Assembly (NCBI GenBank): GCA_004283105.1
Contig: SHLN01000048.1
Span: 1-13,077, forward strand
DNA length: 13,077 bases
Source: Acidimicrobiia bacterium
GTDB lineage: Bacteria; Actinomycetota; Acidimicrobiia; Spongiisociales; SHLN01
Reading direction: 5' to 3'
Shown: positions 6,495 to 13,077 of the stretch, piece by piece
How positions within the stretch are numbered: the stretch's first letter is position 1
Layout: the number at the start of each line of letters is the position of its first letter
Made by a program: the position numbers and the translations under genes
Notes under the pieces: generated by a model
Told to the model about the DNA's origin: nothing
What the model saw: the letters and a program-made list of their open reading frames with translations, nothing else
The model's database searches: none

Positions 6495-6833
6495 CTAGCG
6501 CCGCCACTTGGATCGGAGCCGGTCGGCCCACGATTCGATCCCGAGGCCGGCCGTGCCGGGACCCATCGTTCGACGCCGCAGCCCGACGATGAACACCGAG
6601 GCTGAGGCGACCATAACGACGAAGCCGATCATGGCAACGAGCGTGTTGCTCGTGAAGAAAATGAGCATGAGAGCGAGGCCGAGAACAAAGCCGGCGGCGG
6701 TGAACCGAGTCGACCGGCGCAACGTGTCCGACGCAGAGGCGGTCCGAACTGCCTTGGCGAGCTTCGGATCGTCCTGCAGAAACTGGCGCTCGATCTCGTC
6801 GAGGATTTTCTGTTCTTTGTCGTTGAGCGGCAC
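6495..6833 (-). CDS. DUF3040 family small membrane protein
   Basis: This 112-aa protein matches the actinobacterial DUF3040 pattern: MPLNDKEQKILDEIERQF at the N-terminus, DDPKLAKAV (21-29), two membrane helices (about 46-61 and 65-85) and a short basic tail ending KWRR. Members are small inner-membrane proteins of unknown function, often found beside dinB and upstream of the mraZ cell-division cluster; here dinB lies directly upstream, but mra genes do not follow. The start is GTG, with AGGGAG six bases before it. A TATACT element 39-44 bases upstream suggests its own promoter. Ninety-four bases separate it from dinB, more than the gaps between the upstream genes of the run. Confidence 0.85.
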   Translation of the reverse strand: MPLNDKEQKILDEIERQFLQDDPKLAKAVRTASASDTLRRSTRFTAAGFVLGLALMLIFFTSNTLVAMIGFVVMVASASVFIVGLRRRTMGPGTAGLGIESWADRLRSKWRR

Positions 6834-6871
6834 GGCTACTCCCTGTGTCCCAATCCCGGATTGGTTGTTGC

Positions 6872-6877
6872 AGTATA
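6872..6877 (-). promoter_or_regulatory. Possible -10 element before the DUF3040 gene
   Basis: TATACT on the minus strand matches five of six bases of the consensus -10 hexamer, in a local AT-richer patch of an otherwise GC-rich genome. No good -35 lies at 17 bp (GGGTTG there). It would give a leader of about 30 nt containing a 5-bp inverted repeat (CCAAT/ATTGG, 6850-6864). It is a moderate candidate only. Confidence 0.4.
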
Positions 6878-6927
6878 CCGGTACACGGTTCTACCAACCC
6901 TCGGCCGTTGCCGGACATTCCTGGAGC

Positions 6928-8112
6928 TCATTCACGATCCGGAGGCGACACGAGCCGGGCCGGAGAGACCGCCTCGTCCCCATACCGGGTACGAATGGCG
7001 TCGACGGCCGTGCTGACGTCATCCCACGCCGCCGGCCGATCGAGCCCGAGCTGGAGCGGTGCGCCGGCTGCTTCGAGCGAGCTCACCCCGACCCCGAGCA
7101 ACCGAACCGGACGATCGAGATCGACCCGACCCATGAGCTCCCGGACGACACCGAACAGATCGTGCGATACATCGATGGCCGATTCGAGGGACTGGCTGCG
7201 AGTGACGGTCGTGAAATCGGGGAACCGGACCTTGAGTGTGACCGTGCGGCCGGCCAGCCCGGCGCGGCGCAGCCTCGATGCGACCCGCTCGCACTGGCGC
7301 AGGAGCTCGGTCTCGATGACGTCGGCATCAGATAGGTCACGCCCGAACGTCTGCTCGACAGAAATCGACTTGGCCGCACCGTCCGGACTGACACTCCGGC
7401 CGTCGACACCATTCGCAAGCCGATGCAGATGCCGGCCCAGGGACGACCCGAGCCGTCTCTCGAGCGAGTCGAGGGGAACCGAGGCAAGATCCCCAATCGT
7501 GGCAACGCCGAGCCCATCGAGGGTGGCGAAGGTCGCCTCGCCGCCGCCCCACAACCGTCGGACCGGCCGCGGATGGAGGAAGGCCAGCTCGGAGCCGGCC
7601 GCCACCCGCAGCAGACCGTCGGGCTTGGCCTCCTCCGATGCCAGCTTGGCCAGGAACTTGTTGGTGGCCGCCCCCACCGAGGCAGGAAGACCGAGCTGAT
7701 GGCGCACCGTGGCTCGGATGTGCTCCCCAACCTCACTCGGGCCCGGGTAGTGGAGACGCAGGCCGGATACCTCGAGAAACGCCTCATCCACCGACAACCC
7801 CTCGACCAGCGGCGTAAAGGACCGGAACACCCGAAATACCTGCTCGGACACCTCGCGATAACGACCCTGGTTGGGCGGGAGATAGCGGGCGTGCGGGCAG
7901 AGTCGCCGGGCGACACCGACCGGCATGGCGGAATGCACGCCGTACCGCCGCGCCTCGTAGCTCGCGGCCGCCACCACGCCTCGACTCCCGAGCCCACCAA
8001 CCACGACGGGAACACCGCGCAGGGTTTCGTCGGAGAGCCGTTCCACCTCGACAAAGAAGGCGTCCATGTCGACGTGGAGAATGGGCTCGGCAAACGGTGG
8101 CGGTTCGGCCAT
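6928..8112 (-). CDS. dinB: DNA polymerase IV (DinB), Y-family
   Basis: This is an error-prone translesion polymerase of the Y family, about 394 aa, a normal length. The catalytic acids are Asp15 and Asp17 in HVDMDAFF and Asp109/Glu110 in LSVDEAF. The steric gate is Phe20. The fingers contain YEARRYGVHSAMP (52-64), and NKFLAKLASEEAKPDG (151-166) is the palm signature. The little-finger domain fills the C-terminal third. QLGLD (354-358) resembles a sliding-clamp-binding peptide. The thumb helix-hairpin-helix reads LWGGGEAT (187-194), where most relatives have a WGVGPKT-like sequence, so this part is unusual. I chose ATG 8112, which places the catalytic motif at the usual distance from the N-terminus, with GGTGGG upstream. 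ATG 8133 or GTG 8136 would add eight or nine less typical residues. It probably acts in tolerance of DNA damage. Confidence 0.93.
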   Translation of the reverse strand: MAEPPPFAEPILHVDMDAFFVEVERLSDETLRGVPVVVGGLGSRGVVAAASYEARRYGVHSAMPVGVARRLCPHARYLPPNQGRYREVSEQVFRVFRSFTPLVEGLSVDEAFLEVSGLRLHYPGPSEVGEHIRATVRHQLGLPASVGAATNKFLAKLASEEAKPDGLLRVAAGSELAFLHPRPVRRLWGGGEATFATLDGLGVATIGDLASVPLDSLERRLGSSLGRHLHRLANGVDGRSVSPDGAAKSISVEQTFGRDLSDADVIETELLRQCERVASRLRRAGLAGRTVTLKVRFPDFTTVTRSQSLESAIDVSHDLFGVVRELMGRVDLDRPVRLLGVGVSSLEAAGAPLQLGLDRPAAWDDVSTAVDAIRTRYGDEAVSPARLVSPPDRE

Positions 8113-8146
8113 GGCGCCCACCGTAGCGGCCATCACCGCAGTTGGA

Positions 8147-8443
8147 TCAGCAGGTGGGTGGTTCCTTCTTGTCGGCTCTGGCCTGCTTCTCCTGGGCCGA
8201 CAGCGCCGCCCACTCCGCCAGCGATCGGACGACCAGTACCGAAACGATCAGGACCCCTACGAACCCGAACAGAGCACCCATCGACCCCCAGAGGATCTCG
8301 TCGCCGGTGCAACTGGCCGGCCGGCACGACACCCTGGCCACGCTGCTTCCAACAAACCAACCAACGGCGGCGGCCACGAGCGACGGTACGGCCACCCATG
8401 GATTGGGGAGACGACGGGTGGAGGGCGGAGGCGATTGTGTCAT
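8147..8443 (-). CDS. Unknown 98-aa protein with two membrane helices
   Basis: I do not recognise a family. The protein has a short Pro-rich N-terminus (MTQSPPPSTRRLPNPW), a hydrophobic helix (about 16-37), a short loop with two cysteines (Cys40 and Cys45) and a second helix (about 52-73). The tail is charged (AEWAALSAQEKQARADKKE), probably cytosolic, and ends in PPTC. The helix-loop-helix pattern would place the Cys pair on the outer side, where it could form a disulfide, but that is inference. ATG 8443 lies 16 bases after the stop of the preceding gene and has no good ribosome site. ATG 8494 would add 17 residues and overlap that gene by 35 bases. dinB begins 34 bases downstream, so the two are likely on one transcript. 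Confidence 0.6.
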   Translation of the reverse strand: MTQSPPPSTRRLPNPWVAVPSLVAAAVGWFVGSSVARVSCRPASCTGDEILWGSMGALFGFVGVLIVSVLVVRSLAEWAALSAQEKQARADKKEPPTC

Positions 8444-8459
8444 TGGAATCGAAGGGAGG

Positions 8460-9212
8460 CTATCGCTTGCGCGGGATCGGCCTGCCTCGATCATCGTATC
8501 CGGCCCTGGCCAGCAACTCGGGAGGGACCAGCTGAGGCGGAACGGCGACCCCGTCGGCTCTCGCCAGCAACGGGGTGACGGCCCGGTTCACCGGTGCCGA
8601 CCATGCGAGGGCGACACTCGTGATCGCCAGTCCCAACGCGACGACCGTTCCCGCCACGTTCGAGGCAAGCGCAGCACCAATCAGCAGGAGGGGAACGACA
8701 ATCCGGGCACTCCAGAGCCCCATCCGAAGTGCGCGGGCAAACGCCCAGGCCGTAGCGAGAGAACCAAGCCCGGCTACCCAGTGCATCACCTCAACGCCGC
8801 CGGGCGATGAAACCGCCAGCAGTCCCGGCACGAGCACGAGGCCGAGCCCGAGCATCATGGCCGCCGGCGGTATCGGCTCGGCGGGAGGAAGCCGCCGAAG
8901 GAAGCGGTCGAGCCACGGTCCCGCCACCAGGACGATCGAGGCGGCGGTGGCCGCCAGGGCGATGATCCCCCAGGCGCCGAGGTCCAGCACAGCCGACATC
9001 GCGACCTGGAAGGCAAGCAACCCGAGTGCCAGCCGTCGCGCCCATTGCCCCCGGGCCAGCACCAACCCGAGCGTTGCCACCGCTGCGGCAACCACCACGG
9101 AGAGGGCGAGCAGTGCTGCCGAACCGTCTGCGAGCGGGGAATGAGCATTGATCAAGCGAAGACCCCACGCGAATCCGGCGAGGAGCACCGAGGCCGAGGC
9201 AATGAATCCCAT
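8460..9212 (-). CDS. Unknown polytopic membrane protein, 250 aa
   Basis: I do not recognise a family. About eight hydrophobic segments are visible (near 4-21, 31-53, 58-76, 79-97, 117-135, 142-160, 170-187 and 188-205), separated by short basic turns such as RGQWARRL and DRFLRRLPP. The last 40 residues are soluble and end RGRPIPRKR, probably in the cytosol. It has no transporter or enzyme signature. The reading frame extends upstream to 9356, but that part overlaps the phosphatase by 110 bases and is Arg/Pro/Ser-rich shadow sequence, so I use ATG 9212, where the first membrane helix begins. No ribosome site precedes this ATG, but a CATAAT box ends six bases before it, which would suit a leaderless mRNA. 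It lies 34 bases after the phosphatase gene. Confidence 0.7.
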   Translation of the reverse strand: MGFIASASVLLAGFAWGLRLINAHSPLADGSAALLALSVVVAAAVATLGLVLARGQWARRLALGLLAFQVAMSAVLDLGAWGIIALAATAASIVLVAGPWLDRFLRRLPPAEPIPPAAMMLGLGLVLVPGLLAVSSPGGVEVMHWVAGLGSLATAWAFARALRMGLWSARIVVPLLLIGAALASNVAGTVVALGLAITSVALAWSAPVNRAVTPLLARADGVAVPPQLVPPELLARAGYDDRGRPIPRKR

Positions 9213-9218
9213 GGCAGG

Positions 9219-9224
9219 ATTATG
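9219..9224 (-). promoter_or_regulatory. Possible -10 box for a leaderless start at 9212
   Basis: CATAAT on the minus strand matches five of six bases of the -10 consensus. Six bases separate it from the A of the ATG at 9212, so transcription could begin at that ATG and give a leaderless message. Leaderless genes are common in actinobacteria. No clear -35 is seen, and the box lies in the 34-bp gap after the phosphatase stop. Confidence 0.35.
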
Positions 9225-9246
9225 GTGCAGCGGCGTCCGGAACGCC

Positions 9247-9885
9247 CTACCCGCCACCCGATACCGGCGGCCACTCCGGCGGGGCCGGCCCATCGATAAT
9301 CGGGACCCAGTGGCCGACCTCTTGCCAGGGCTCCCCCGGTTCGAGGGTGAGGACATCGCAATGGCCGGGCCGGTTCAAGTGAAGCTCTTCCAGGGGAAGG
9401 TCCCGCAGCGTGAGACGCCCGGCCTGGATCGGGTCCTGATGACTGACGATGACAATCCGTTCCCCGGGATGGGCGGCGGCCAGGTCGGCTACGGCACCGG
9501 CCACCCGGGCTCCCAGCTGCGGTATGGACTCTTGGGCAAATGGAAGATCGGTCGGATGATCGAGGTAGGCCTCCAGTTCACCGGGGAACGCCGTCGGCAG
9601 GTCCTCCCAGGTCACGCCCTTCCATCGCCGCGCCACCAGCCACTCGGTCAGGTCCTCCCGGCTCCCAACGGGAACGCCACAGGCTTCAGAAATGAAGGAC
9701 GCCGTCTCCTGGGCCCGCTCGAGCGGGGAGGCATAGATGGCGGTGACCCCCATCGGCTCGAGGAACGAAGCGGCGGCGGCGGCTTCGGATCTCCCCCGAT
9801 CACTCAGCCCGAACCCCGGCAGGTCGGCATACACCACCCGGTCGGGGTTCTCGACTTCGCCATGGCGAACCAGGAATACCGTCAC
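9247..9885 (-). CDS. Histidine phosphatase (phosphoglycerate mutase-like)
   Basis: This is a 212-aa member of the histidine phosphatase superfamily, which removes or transfers phosphate through a phosphohistidine. The nucleophile motif LVRHGE gives Arg7 and His8. SPLERAQET (53-61) holds the second phosphate-binding Arg57. Glu81 in DLTEW is a likely proton donor, and His149 in IVSHQDP is the second catalytic histidine. Such proteins are often annotated as phosphoglycerate mutase, but the sequence does not fix the substrate; a sugar-phosphate, nucleotide or cofactor phosphatase is equally possible. The GTG at 9885 is chosen because GGGGGGAGG lies four bases upstream and the RHG motif then falls at the usual position 7-9. 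A longer start at 9942 would lie inside fabF. It begins 16 bases after the fabF stop, so it is probably co-transcribed with the fab genes. Confidence 0.88.
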   Translation of the reverse strand: MTVFLVRHGEVENPDRVVYADLPGFGLSDRGRSEAAAAASFLEPMGVTAIYASPLERAQETASFISEACGVPVGSREDLTEWLVARRWKGVTWEDLPTAFPGELEAYLDHPTDLPFAQESIPQLGARVAGAVADLAAAHPGERIVIVSHQDPIQAGRLTLRDLPLEELHLNRPGHCDVLTLEPGEPWQEVGHWVPIIDGPAPPEWPPVSGGG

Positions 9886-9901
9886 GGGACCTCCCCCCGG
9901 C

Positions 9902-11152
9902 CTATTCGTGACGGGAGTAGACGAGGGCCACGTTGTGGCCACCGAAGCCGAATGAGTTCGTCATCGCCGTGTCGATGGTTGCCGCCCTCGCCTCGTTTGG
10001 GACGTAGTCGAGATCGCACTCCGGATCGGGGGTCTCGTAGTTGATGGTGGGAGGCAATACACCGTCACGGATGGCCAGCAAGCACACGAGCGACTCGAGC
10101 GCCCCGGCGCCGCCCAGCAGATGGCCGGTCATCGACTTCGTCGAAGAGATCGGGACCCGGCGTGCCTCGTCGTCGCCGAACACCAGCTTGATGGCGGCTG
10201 TCTCGGTGGCGTCGTTGGCCGGCGTCGATGTGCCGTGGGCATTGATGTAGTCGACCCCGGTCGGATCGAGGCCGGCATCATCGATGGCAGCTTGCATCGC
10301 CCGGGCGGCACCCATGCCACCGGGACGGGGCAGGGTCATGTGATAGGCATCGGCCGACATGCCGTATCCGGTGAGCTCGCCATAGATAGCGGCGCCGCGC
10401 CCGATCGCCCGGTCCCGTTCTTCGAGGACGAGCACGGCGGCTCCCTCGGCCATGACAAACCCGTCCCGACCCGAATCAAATGGGCGAGACGCACCGGCCG
10501 GATCATCGTTACGAAGACTGAGCGCCCTCGTGTTGGCGAACCCCCCGACGGCGAACTCACAGATGGGCGCTTCGGCCCCGCCCGCCACCATGATGTCGGC
10601 ATCGCCCCGCCGGATGACCGAGGCGGCGTCACCGATGGCGTTGGCCGAGGCGGCGCAGGCGGTCACCGAAGCCGTGTTTGGACCCAACAGGTTGAACGAG
10701 ATCGAGGCGAGGCCGCCGGCCATGTTCGAGATGATCATCGGAATGGCAAACGGGCTGATGCGGTCTGCCCCCCGGTCGCGCATGACGTCGAGTTGCTCCT
10801 GGAAGGTGATCACCCCCCCGATGCCAGATCCGAGCGCGACTCCGGCCCGGGCCGCCGTCTCATCGTCATCGGTGAGGTCGAGACCGCTGTCGGCCATCGC
10901 CTGGGACGTCGCCGCCCAGAAGAACTGGGAGTAGCGGTCCATCCGTCTTGCGTCTTTGCGCTCCAGGTAGTCCTCTGGATCGAAGTCGGGAACTTCGGCT
11001 GCGATCGACACTTTCAGATGCGATGCGTCGAACGCGCTGATCCGGCCCACCCCGGATACGCCGCTCTGGGCGTTCTTCCAGAAGCTATCAACGTCCCGGC
11101 CGATCGGATTGACGGTTCCTAGACCGGTGACGACTACCCGTCGGTCAGTCAT
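9902..11152 (-). CDS. fabF: 3-oxoacyl-ACP synthase II (FabF)
   Basis: FabF condenses malonyl-ACP with acyl-ACP, the chain-lengthening step of cytosolic type II fatty-acid synthesis. The protein is 416 aa, normal for the family. The catalytic triad is complete: Cys166 in VTACAASANAIG, His306 in NAHGTSTP and His344 in GHLLGGAG, with Lys339 in SSTKSMTGH. The N-terminal RRVVVTGLGTVNPIG and C-terminal TNSFGFGGHN are standard. The ATG at 11152 begins one base after the acpP stop and has GAGGG six bases upstream. A start at 11173 would overlap acpP. Together with the adjacent acpP and fabG it forms the elongation core. KasA/KasB-like roles in very long chain synthesis cannot be excluded from sequence alone. 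Confidence 0.96.
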   Translation of the reverse strand: MTDRRVVVTGLGTVNPIGRDVDSFWKNAQSGVSGVGRISAFDASHLKVSIAAEVPDFDPEDYLERKDARRMDRYSQFFWAATSQAMADSGLDLTDDDETAARAGVALGSGIGGVITFQEQLDVMRDRGADRISPFAIPMIISNMAGGLASISFNLLGPNTASVTACAASANAIGDAASVIRRGDADIMVAGGAEAPICEFAVGGFANTRALSLRNDDPAGASRPFDSGRDGFVMAEGAAVLVLEERDRAIGRGAAIYGELTGYGMSADAYHMTLPRPGGMGAARAMQAAIDDAGLDPTGVDYINAHGTSTPANDATETAAIKLVFGDDEARRVPISSTKSMTGHLLGGAGALESLVCLLAIRDGVLPPTINYETPDPECDLDYVPNEARAATIDTAMTNSFGFGGHNVALVYSRHE

Positions 11153-11153
11153 C

Positions 11154-11399
11154 TCAGCCCTCGAGCTTGGCAATCACCAGATCGACGGCTTGCCCGACGT
11201 TGCCGATCTTTTCCGCTTCCTCGTCGGGGATCTTGACGTCGAAGTTGTCTTCGAGCGCCATGAGGAGCTCTACGACACCGAGCGAGTCGATCTCGAGGTC
11301 CTCCTCGAATGTCGCCTCCATCGAGATGCGATCGGCCTCGACCCCCAATTCGTCCACCAGGAGGCCGGTGAGTTTCTTCTCTACTTCTGCACGGTCCAC
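11154..11399 (-). CDS. acpP: Acyl carrier protein
   Basis: This small acidic carrier of 81 aa holds growing acyl chains on a phosphopantetheine arm. The attachment site is Ser39 in the motif IDSLGVVEL (37-45), at the start of helix II. The ADRISMEATFEEDLEID stretch before it and DVKIPDEEAEKIGNVGQ (54-70) after it are typical. The start is GTG 11399, with AAGGAG seven bases upstream; the longer reading to 11435 would overlap the end of fabG and add a non-typical N-terminus. The gene lies 13 bases after fabG and one base before fabF. The prosthetic group would be added by a holo-ACP synthase not seen in this window. Confidence 0.96.
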   Translation of the reverse strand: MDRAEVEKKLTGLLVDELGVEADRISMEATFEEDLEIDSLGVVELLMALEDNFDVKIPDEEAEKIGNVGQAVDLVIAKLEG

Positions 11400-11412
11400 G
11401 GAATTGCTCCTT

Positions 11413-12150
11413 CTAAATCGCCAGGCCGCCGTCAACGACCAGCACCTGTCCGGTTACGTATGCCGCCTGCTCGGAGGCAAGATAGCCAACCGCGGCGGAA
11501 ATCTCGTCCGGAGTGCCGAAGCGCCCCAGACTTATCTGTCCCTTCGCCAGCTCACGGCCGGCCTCGTCGATCTCATTGGTCATGTCGGTCTCTATGAAGC
11601 CGGGAGCTACCGCGTTCACGGTGATGCCGCGGGATCCGACCTCCTTGGCGACCGATTTCGTGAATCCGACGATGCCCGCCTTAGCGGCGGCGTAGTTGGC
11701 CTGCCCGGGATTTCCGGACAATCCGGATACCGAGGTCATCGAGATCACTCGCCCCCAGCGAGCCTTCAGCATGCCTCGCAGTGCCGTCTTGGTACAGAGA
11801 AAGACCGACCGGAGGTTGACCGCCAGCACGTCGTCCCAATCATCCGCGTTCATCCGAAGCAGCAGGTTGTCGCGGGTCGCCCCGGCATTGTTGACCAGGA
11901 TCCCGACCGGTCCATAGGCCGCCTCAACGGCTGCGAACAGGTCGGCGACACCGTGCTCGGTGCCGACGTCGGCGCCGACGGCCATCGCGTCGCCGCCCGA
12001 CTGGCGGATGAGCTCTACCACCGCCTCGGCCTCATCCCTGGACCTGACGTAGTTGACGGCCACGCTATGGCCGTCCTCGGCGAGCCGAAGAGCGGCCGCC
12101 TTCCCGATGCCGCGAGAAGCTCCCGTTACGAGGGCAACGCGGGCCGTCAC
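11413..12150 (-). CDS. fabG: 3-oxoacyl-ACP reductase (FabG)
   Basis: FabG reduces 3-oxoacyl-ACP to 3-hydroxyacyl-ACP with NADPH, the first reduction of each elongation cycle. It is a 245-aa short-chain dehydrogenase. The cofactor loop is TGASRGIG (9-16) and NNAG lies at 87-90. The catalytic residues are Asn112, Ser140, Tyr153 and Lys157 (YAAAK). The GFIETDM loop (184-190) and the ending TGQVLVVDGGLAI are typical of FabG rather than other reductases. The start is GTG 12150, which shares four bases with the fabH stop (GTGA) and has GGGGGAGGA eight bases upstream. The frame stays open to 12519, but that stretch is an Arg/His-rich shadow of fabH, not a fusion. Confidence 0.95.
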   Translation of the reverse strand: MTARVALVTGASRGIGKAAALRLAEDGHSVAVNYVRSRDEAEAVVELIRQSGGDAMAVGADVGTEHGVADLFAAVEAAYGPVGILVNNAGATRDNLLLRMNADDWDDVLAVNLRSVFLCTKTALRGMLKARWGRVISMTSVSGLSGNPGQANYAAAKAGIVGFTKSVAKEVGSRGITVNAVAPGFIETDMTNEIDEAGRELAKGQISLGRFGTPDEISAAVGYLASEQAAYVTGQVLVVDGGLAI

Positions 12151-13077
12151 TGGGCCGGTCCTCCCCCGAAGTAGGCGAAGTTCTCGGCCAGGAGGGCCAT
12201 GACATCGCCATCGGTCGGCGGCAATTCGTCGTCGATCTCGGAGAGCGGAGTCACTCGCGAACCGAACTCGAACGCGGCGGCCGCCCAGCTCAGTCCTCCC
12301 CCAAAGGCGGCGAAGACGATTTTGGCACCCGGGTCGATCCGTCCCATTTCGAGCGCCTCGGTCAAGGCGATGGGGATCGTGGCTGCCGAGGTGTTCCCGT
12401 AGGAGGCGATGTTGACAAACACCCTGGATGAGTCGAGTTGCAGGCGGCGGGCGGTGGCGTCGATGATGCGCGTGTTGGCTTGATGGGGAATGAGAATGTC
12501 GACGTCGTCGAACGCCCACCCGGCCTGGTCGACGACCTTGATCGAGCCGTCGCCCATGGCCGTCACGGCACGCTTGAATACCTCCGGACCGTTCATGGAG
12601 ACGGCCATGTGCTTGTGATTGCTCTCGAGCTCGACCCGGTTGGTGGCAGTCCCGCTGCCCGGCGACCAGAGGATGTCGGCCACCGAGCCATCGGATCCCA
12701 TCTCAGAGCCCTTCAGTCCACCCGGCTCGTCGGTGGCCTGAACGACGACGGCCCCGGCCCCATCCCCAAATAGGACGGCAGTGCCGCGGTCGGTGAAGTC
12801 GATGAAGTACGTCAGCCGCTCCGCGCCGATCACCAGGCCGGTCTCGATCACCCCGGCCTCGACCAAACCGCAGGTCATGATGAGGCTGTACAGGAATCCG
12901 GAACAGGCCGCGTTCTGATCGGCGGCCCCGGCGTTGGTGGCTCCGAGGTTGTTCTGGACCAATGAGGCCGTCGAGGGGATGAGCGTATCGGGAGTACAGG
13001 TGGCAACATTCACGAGATCGACATCGGTGGCGGCCACCCCGGCCGCCGCCAAGGCCCGCTTGCCGGCCAGGGTGGCC
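12147..13077 (-). CDS. fabH: 3-oxoacyl-ACP synthase III (FabH), 5' end cut off
   Basis: FabH starts fatty-acid synthesis by condensing an acyl-CoA primer with malonyl-ACP. About 309 codons are visible; the frame stays open through the right edge (the reading begins ATLAGKRALAAAG), so the N-terminus is missing. An apparent TTG start at 13052 is an internal Leu codon. The catalytic Cys lies in NAACSGFLYSL (codon 12905-12903), the His in IPHQANTRI (codon 12485-12483) and the Asn in ASYGNTSAATIP, so the triad is complete. FAAFGGGLSWAAAAF is the usual C-terminal glycine loop. A tail of about 35 acidic residues follows, somewhat longer than in many FabH proteins. In actinobacteria FabH often uses branched primers, but primer choice cannot be read here. 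It overlaps fabG by four bases and leads the fab gene group in this window. Confidence 0.95.
   Translation of the reverse strand, partial: ATLAGKRALAAAGVAATDVDLVNVATCTPDTLIPSTASLVQNNLGATNAGAADQNAACSGFLYSLIMTCGLVEAGVIETGLVIGAERLTYFIDFTDRGTAVLFGDGAGAVVVQATDEPGGLKGSEMGSDGSVADILWSPGSGTATNRVELESNHKHMAVSMNGPEVFKRAVTAMGDGSIKVVDQAGWAFDDVDILIPHQANTRIIDATARRLQLDSSRVFVNIASYGNTSAATIPIALTEALEMGRIDPGAKIVFAAFGGGLSWAAAAFEFGSRVTPLSEIDDELPPTDGDVMALLAENFAYFGGGPAQ

Noticed and set aside
6494..6505. 12-base match (GCTAGCGCCGCC) shared with 5779-5790
   Set aside because: Both copies lie at gene ends where Arg codons precede a TAG stop (CGG CGC TAG) on one strand or the other. Coincidence of coding sequence is enough to explain it.
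7423..8535. Long 370-codon plus-strand frame antisense to dinB
   Set aside because: It mirrors dinB codons on the opposite strand, is rich in Arg, Gly and Pro, has no domain, and crosses several real gene boundaries.
9213..9356. 48-residue extension of the 250-aa membrane protein
   Set aside because: It overlaps the phosphatase gene by 110 bases, is low-complexity Arg/Ser/Pro, and is followed by an ATG at the start of the first membrane helix.
10121..12174. Plus-strand frames of about 333 and 335 codons opposite fabF, acpP and fabG
   Set aside because: The minus-strand genes have complete catalytic motifs and ribosome sites. The opposite frames are GC-rich shadows without recognisable folds.
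12151..12519. Apparent N-terminal extension of FabG (a fusion of about 123 residues)
   Set aside because: The extension is an Arg/His/Pro-rich out-of-frame reading of fabH. A GTG with a strong ribosome site at 12150 gives a standard 245-aa FabG.
1..13077. Mobile elements, CRISPR arrays, defence systems, toxin-antitoxin pairs and RNA genes
   Set aside because: I looked for transposase or integrase motifs, spaced repeats, tRNA-like cloverleafs and toxin-like small gene pairs, and found none that hold up. The coupled pair at 196-1190 has no toxin or antitoxin motif.

Overview
The window looks like ordinary chromosomal DNA from a high-GC actinobacterium. The evidence is the strong G/C preference at third codon positions, a DUF3040 membrane protein beside dinB, frequent GTG and TTG starts, and a moxR / DUF58 / transglutaminase operon. 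An Acidimicrobiia-like lineage fits, but that placement is inference. There is no transposase, integrase, phage gene, CRISPR array, rRNA or tRNA that I can recognise.

Layout. Positions 1-195 hold no secure gene: a doubtful 42-codon reading frame on the minus strand, a short heptamer repeat and an 11-bp inverted repeat. Two unknown proteins (253 and 78 aa) follow on the minus strand, joined by a 4-base ATGA overlap. A 68-bp divergent gap (1191-1258) separates them from a plus-strand operon at 1259-5783. That operon encodes a MoxR AAA+ ATPase, a membrane-anchored DUF58 protein and a 798-aa membrane transglutaminase, with overlapping gene ends. The operon ends at a perfect 18-bp palindrome, two sets of 7-bp tandem repeats and a 14-bp hairpin that overlaps the stop codon of the convergent gene.

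From 5910 to the right edge every gene is on the minus strand. Read in the direction of transcription (right to left), the order is fabH (cut by the window edge), fabG, acpP, fabF, a histidine phosphatase, two unknown membrane proteins (250 and 98 aa), dinB (DNA polymerase IV), a DUF3040 protein and a MerR-family regulator. The four fab genes are almost contiguous (4-bp overlap, then 13 bp and 1 bp gaps) and form a core type II fatty-acid synthesis unit: FabH starts chains, FabF elongates them, FabG reduces the 3-keto group and AcpP carries the chain. Spacing widens downstream (16, 34, 16, 34, 94 and 99 bp), and possible internal promoters lie before the 250-aa membrane protein and before DUF3040.

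Several of the longest possible reading frames start inside a neighbouring gene. I shortened fabG, acpP, fabF, the phosphatase, the 250-aa protein, dinB and the 253-aa protein to internal starts, in most cases because of a Shine-Dalgarno sequence or a tight junction with the previous gene. I found no convincing new biological system. The points most worth a second look are the coupled pair of unknown proteins divergent from moxR, the heptamer-repeat intergenic region, and the unusual DinB hairpin motif.
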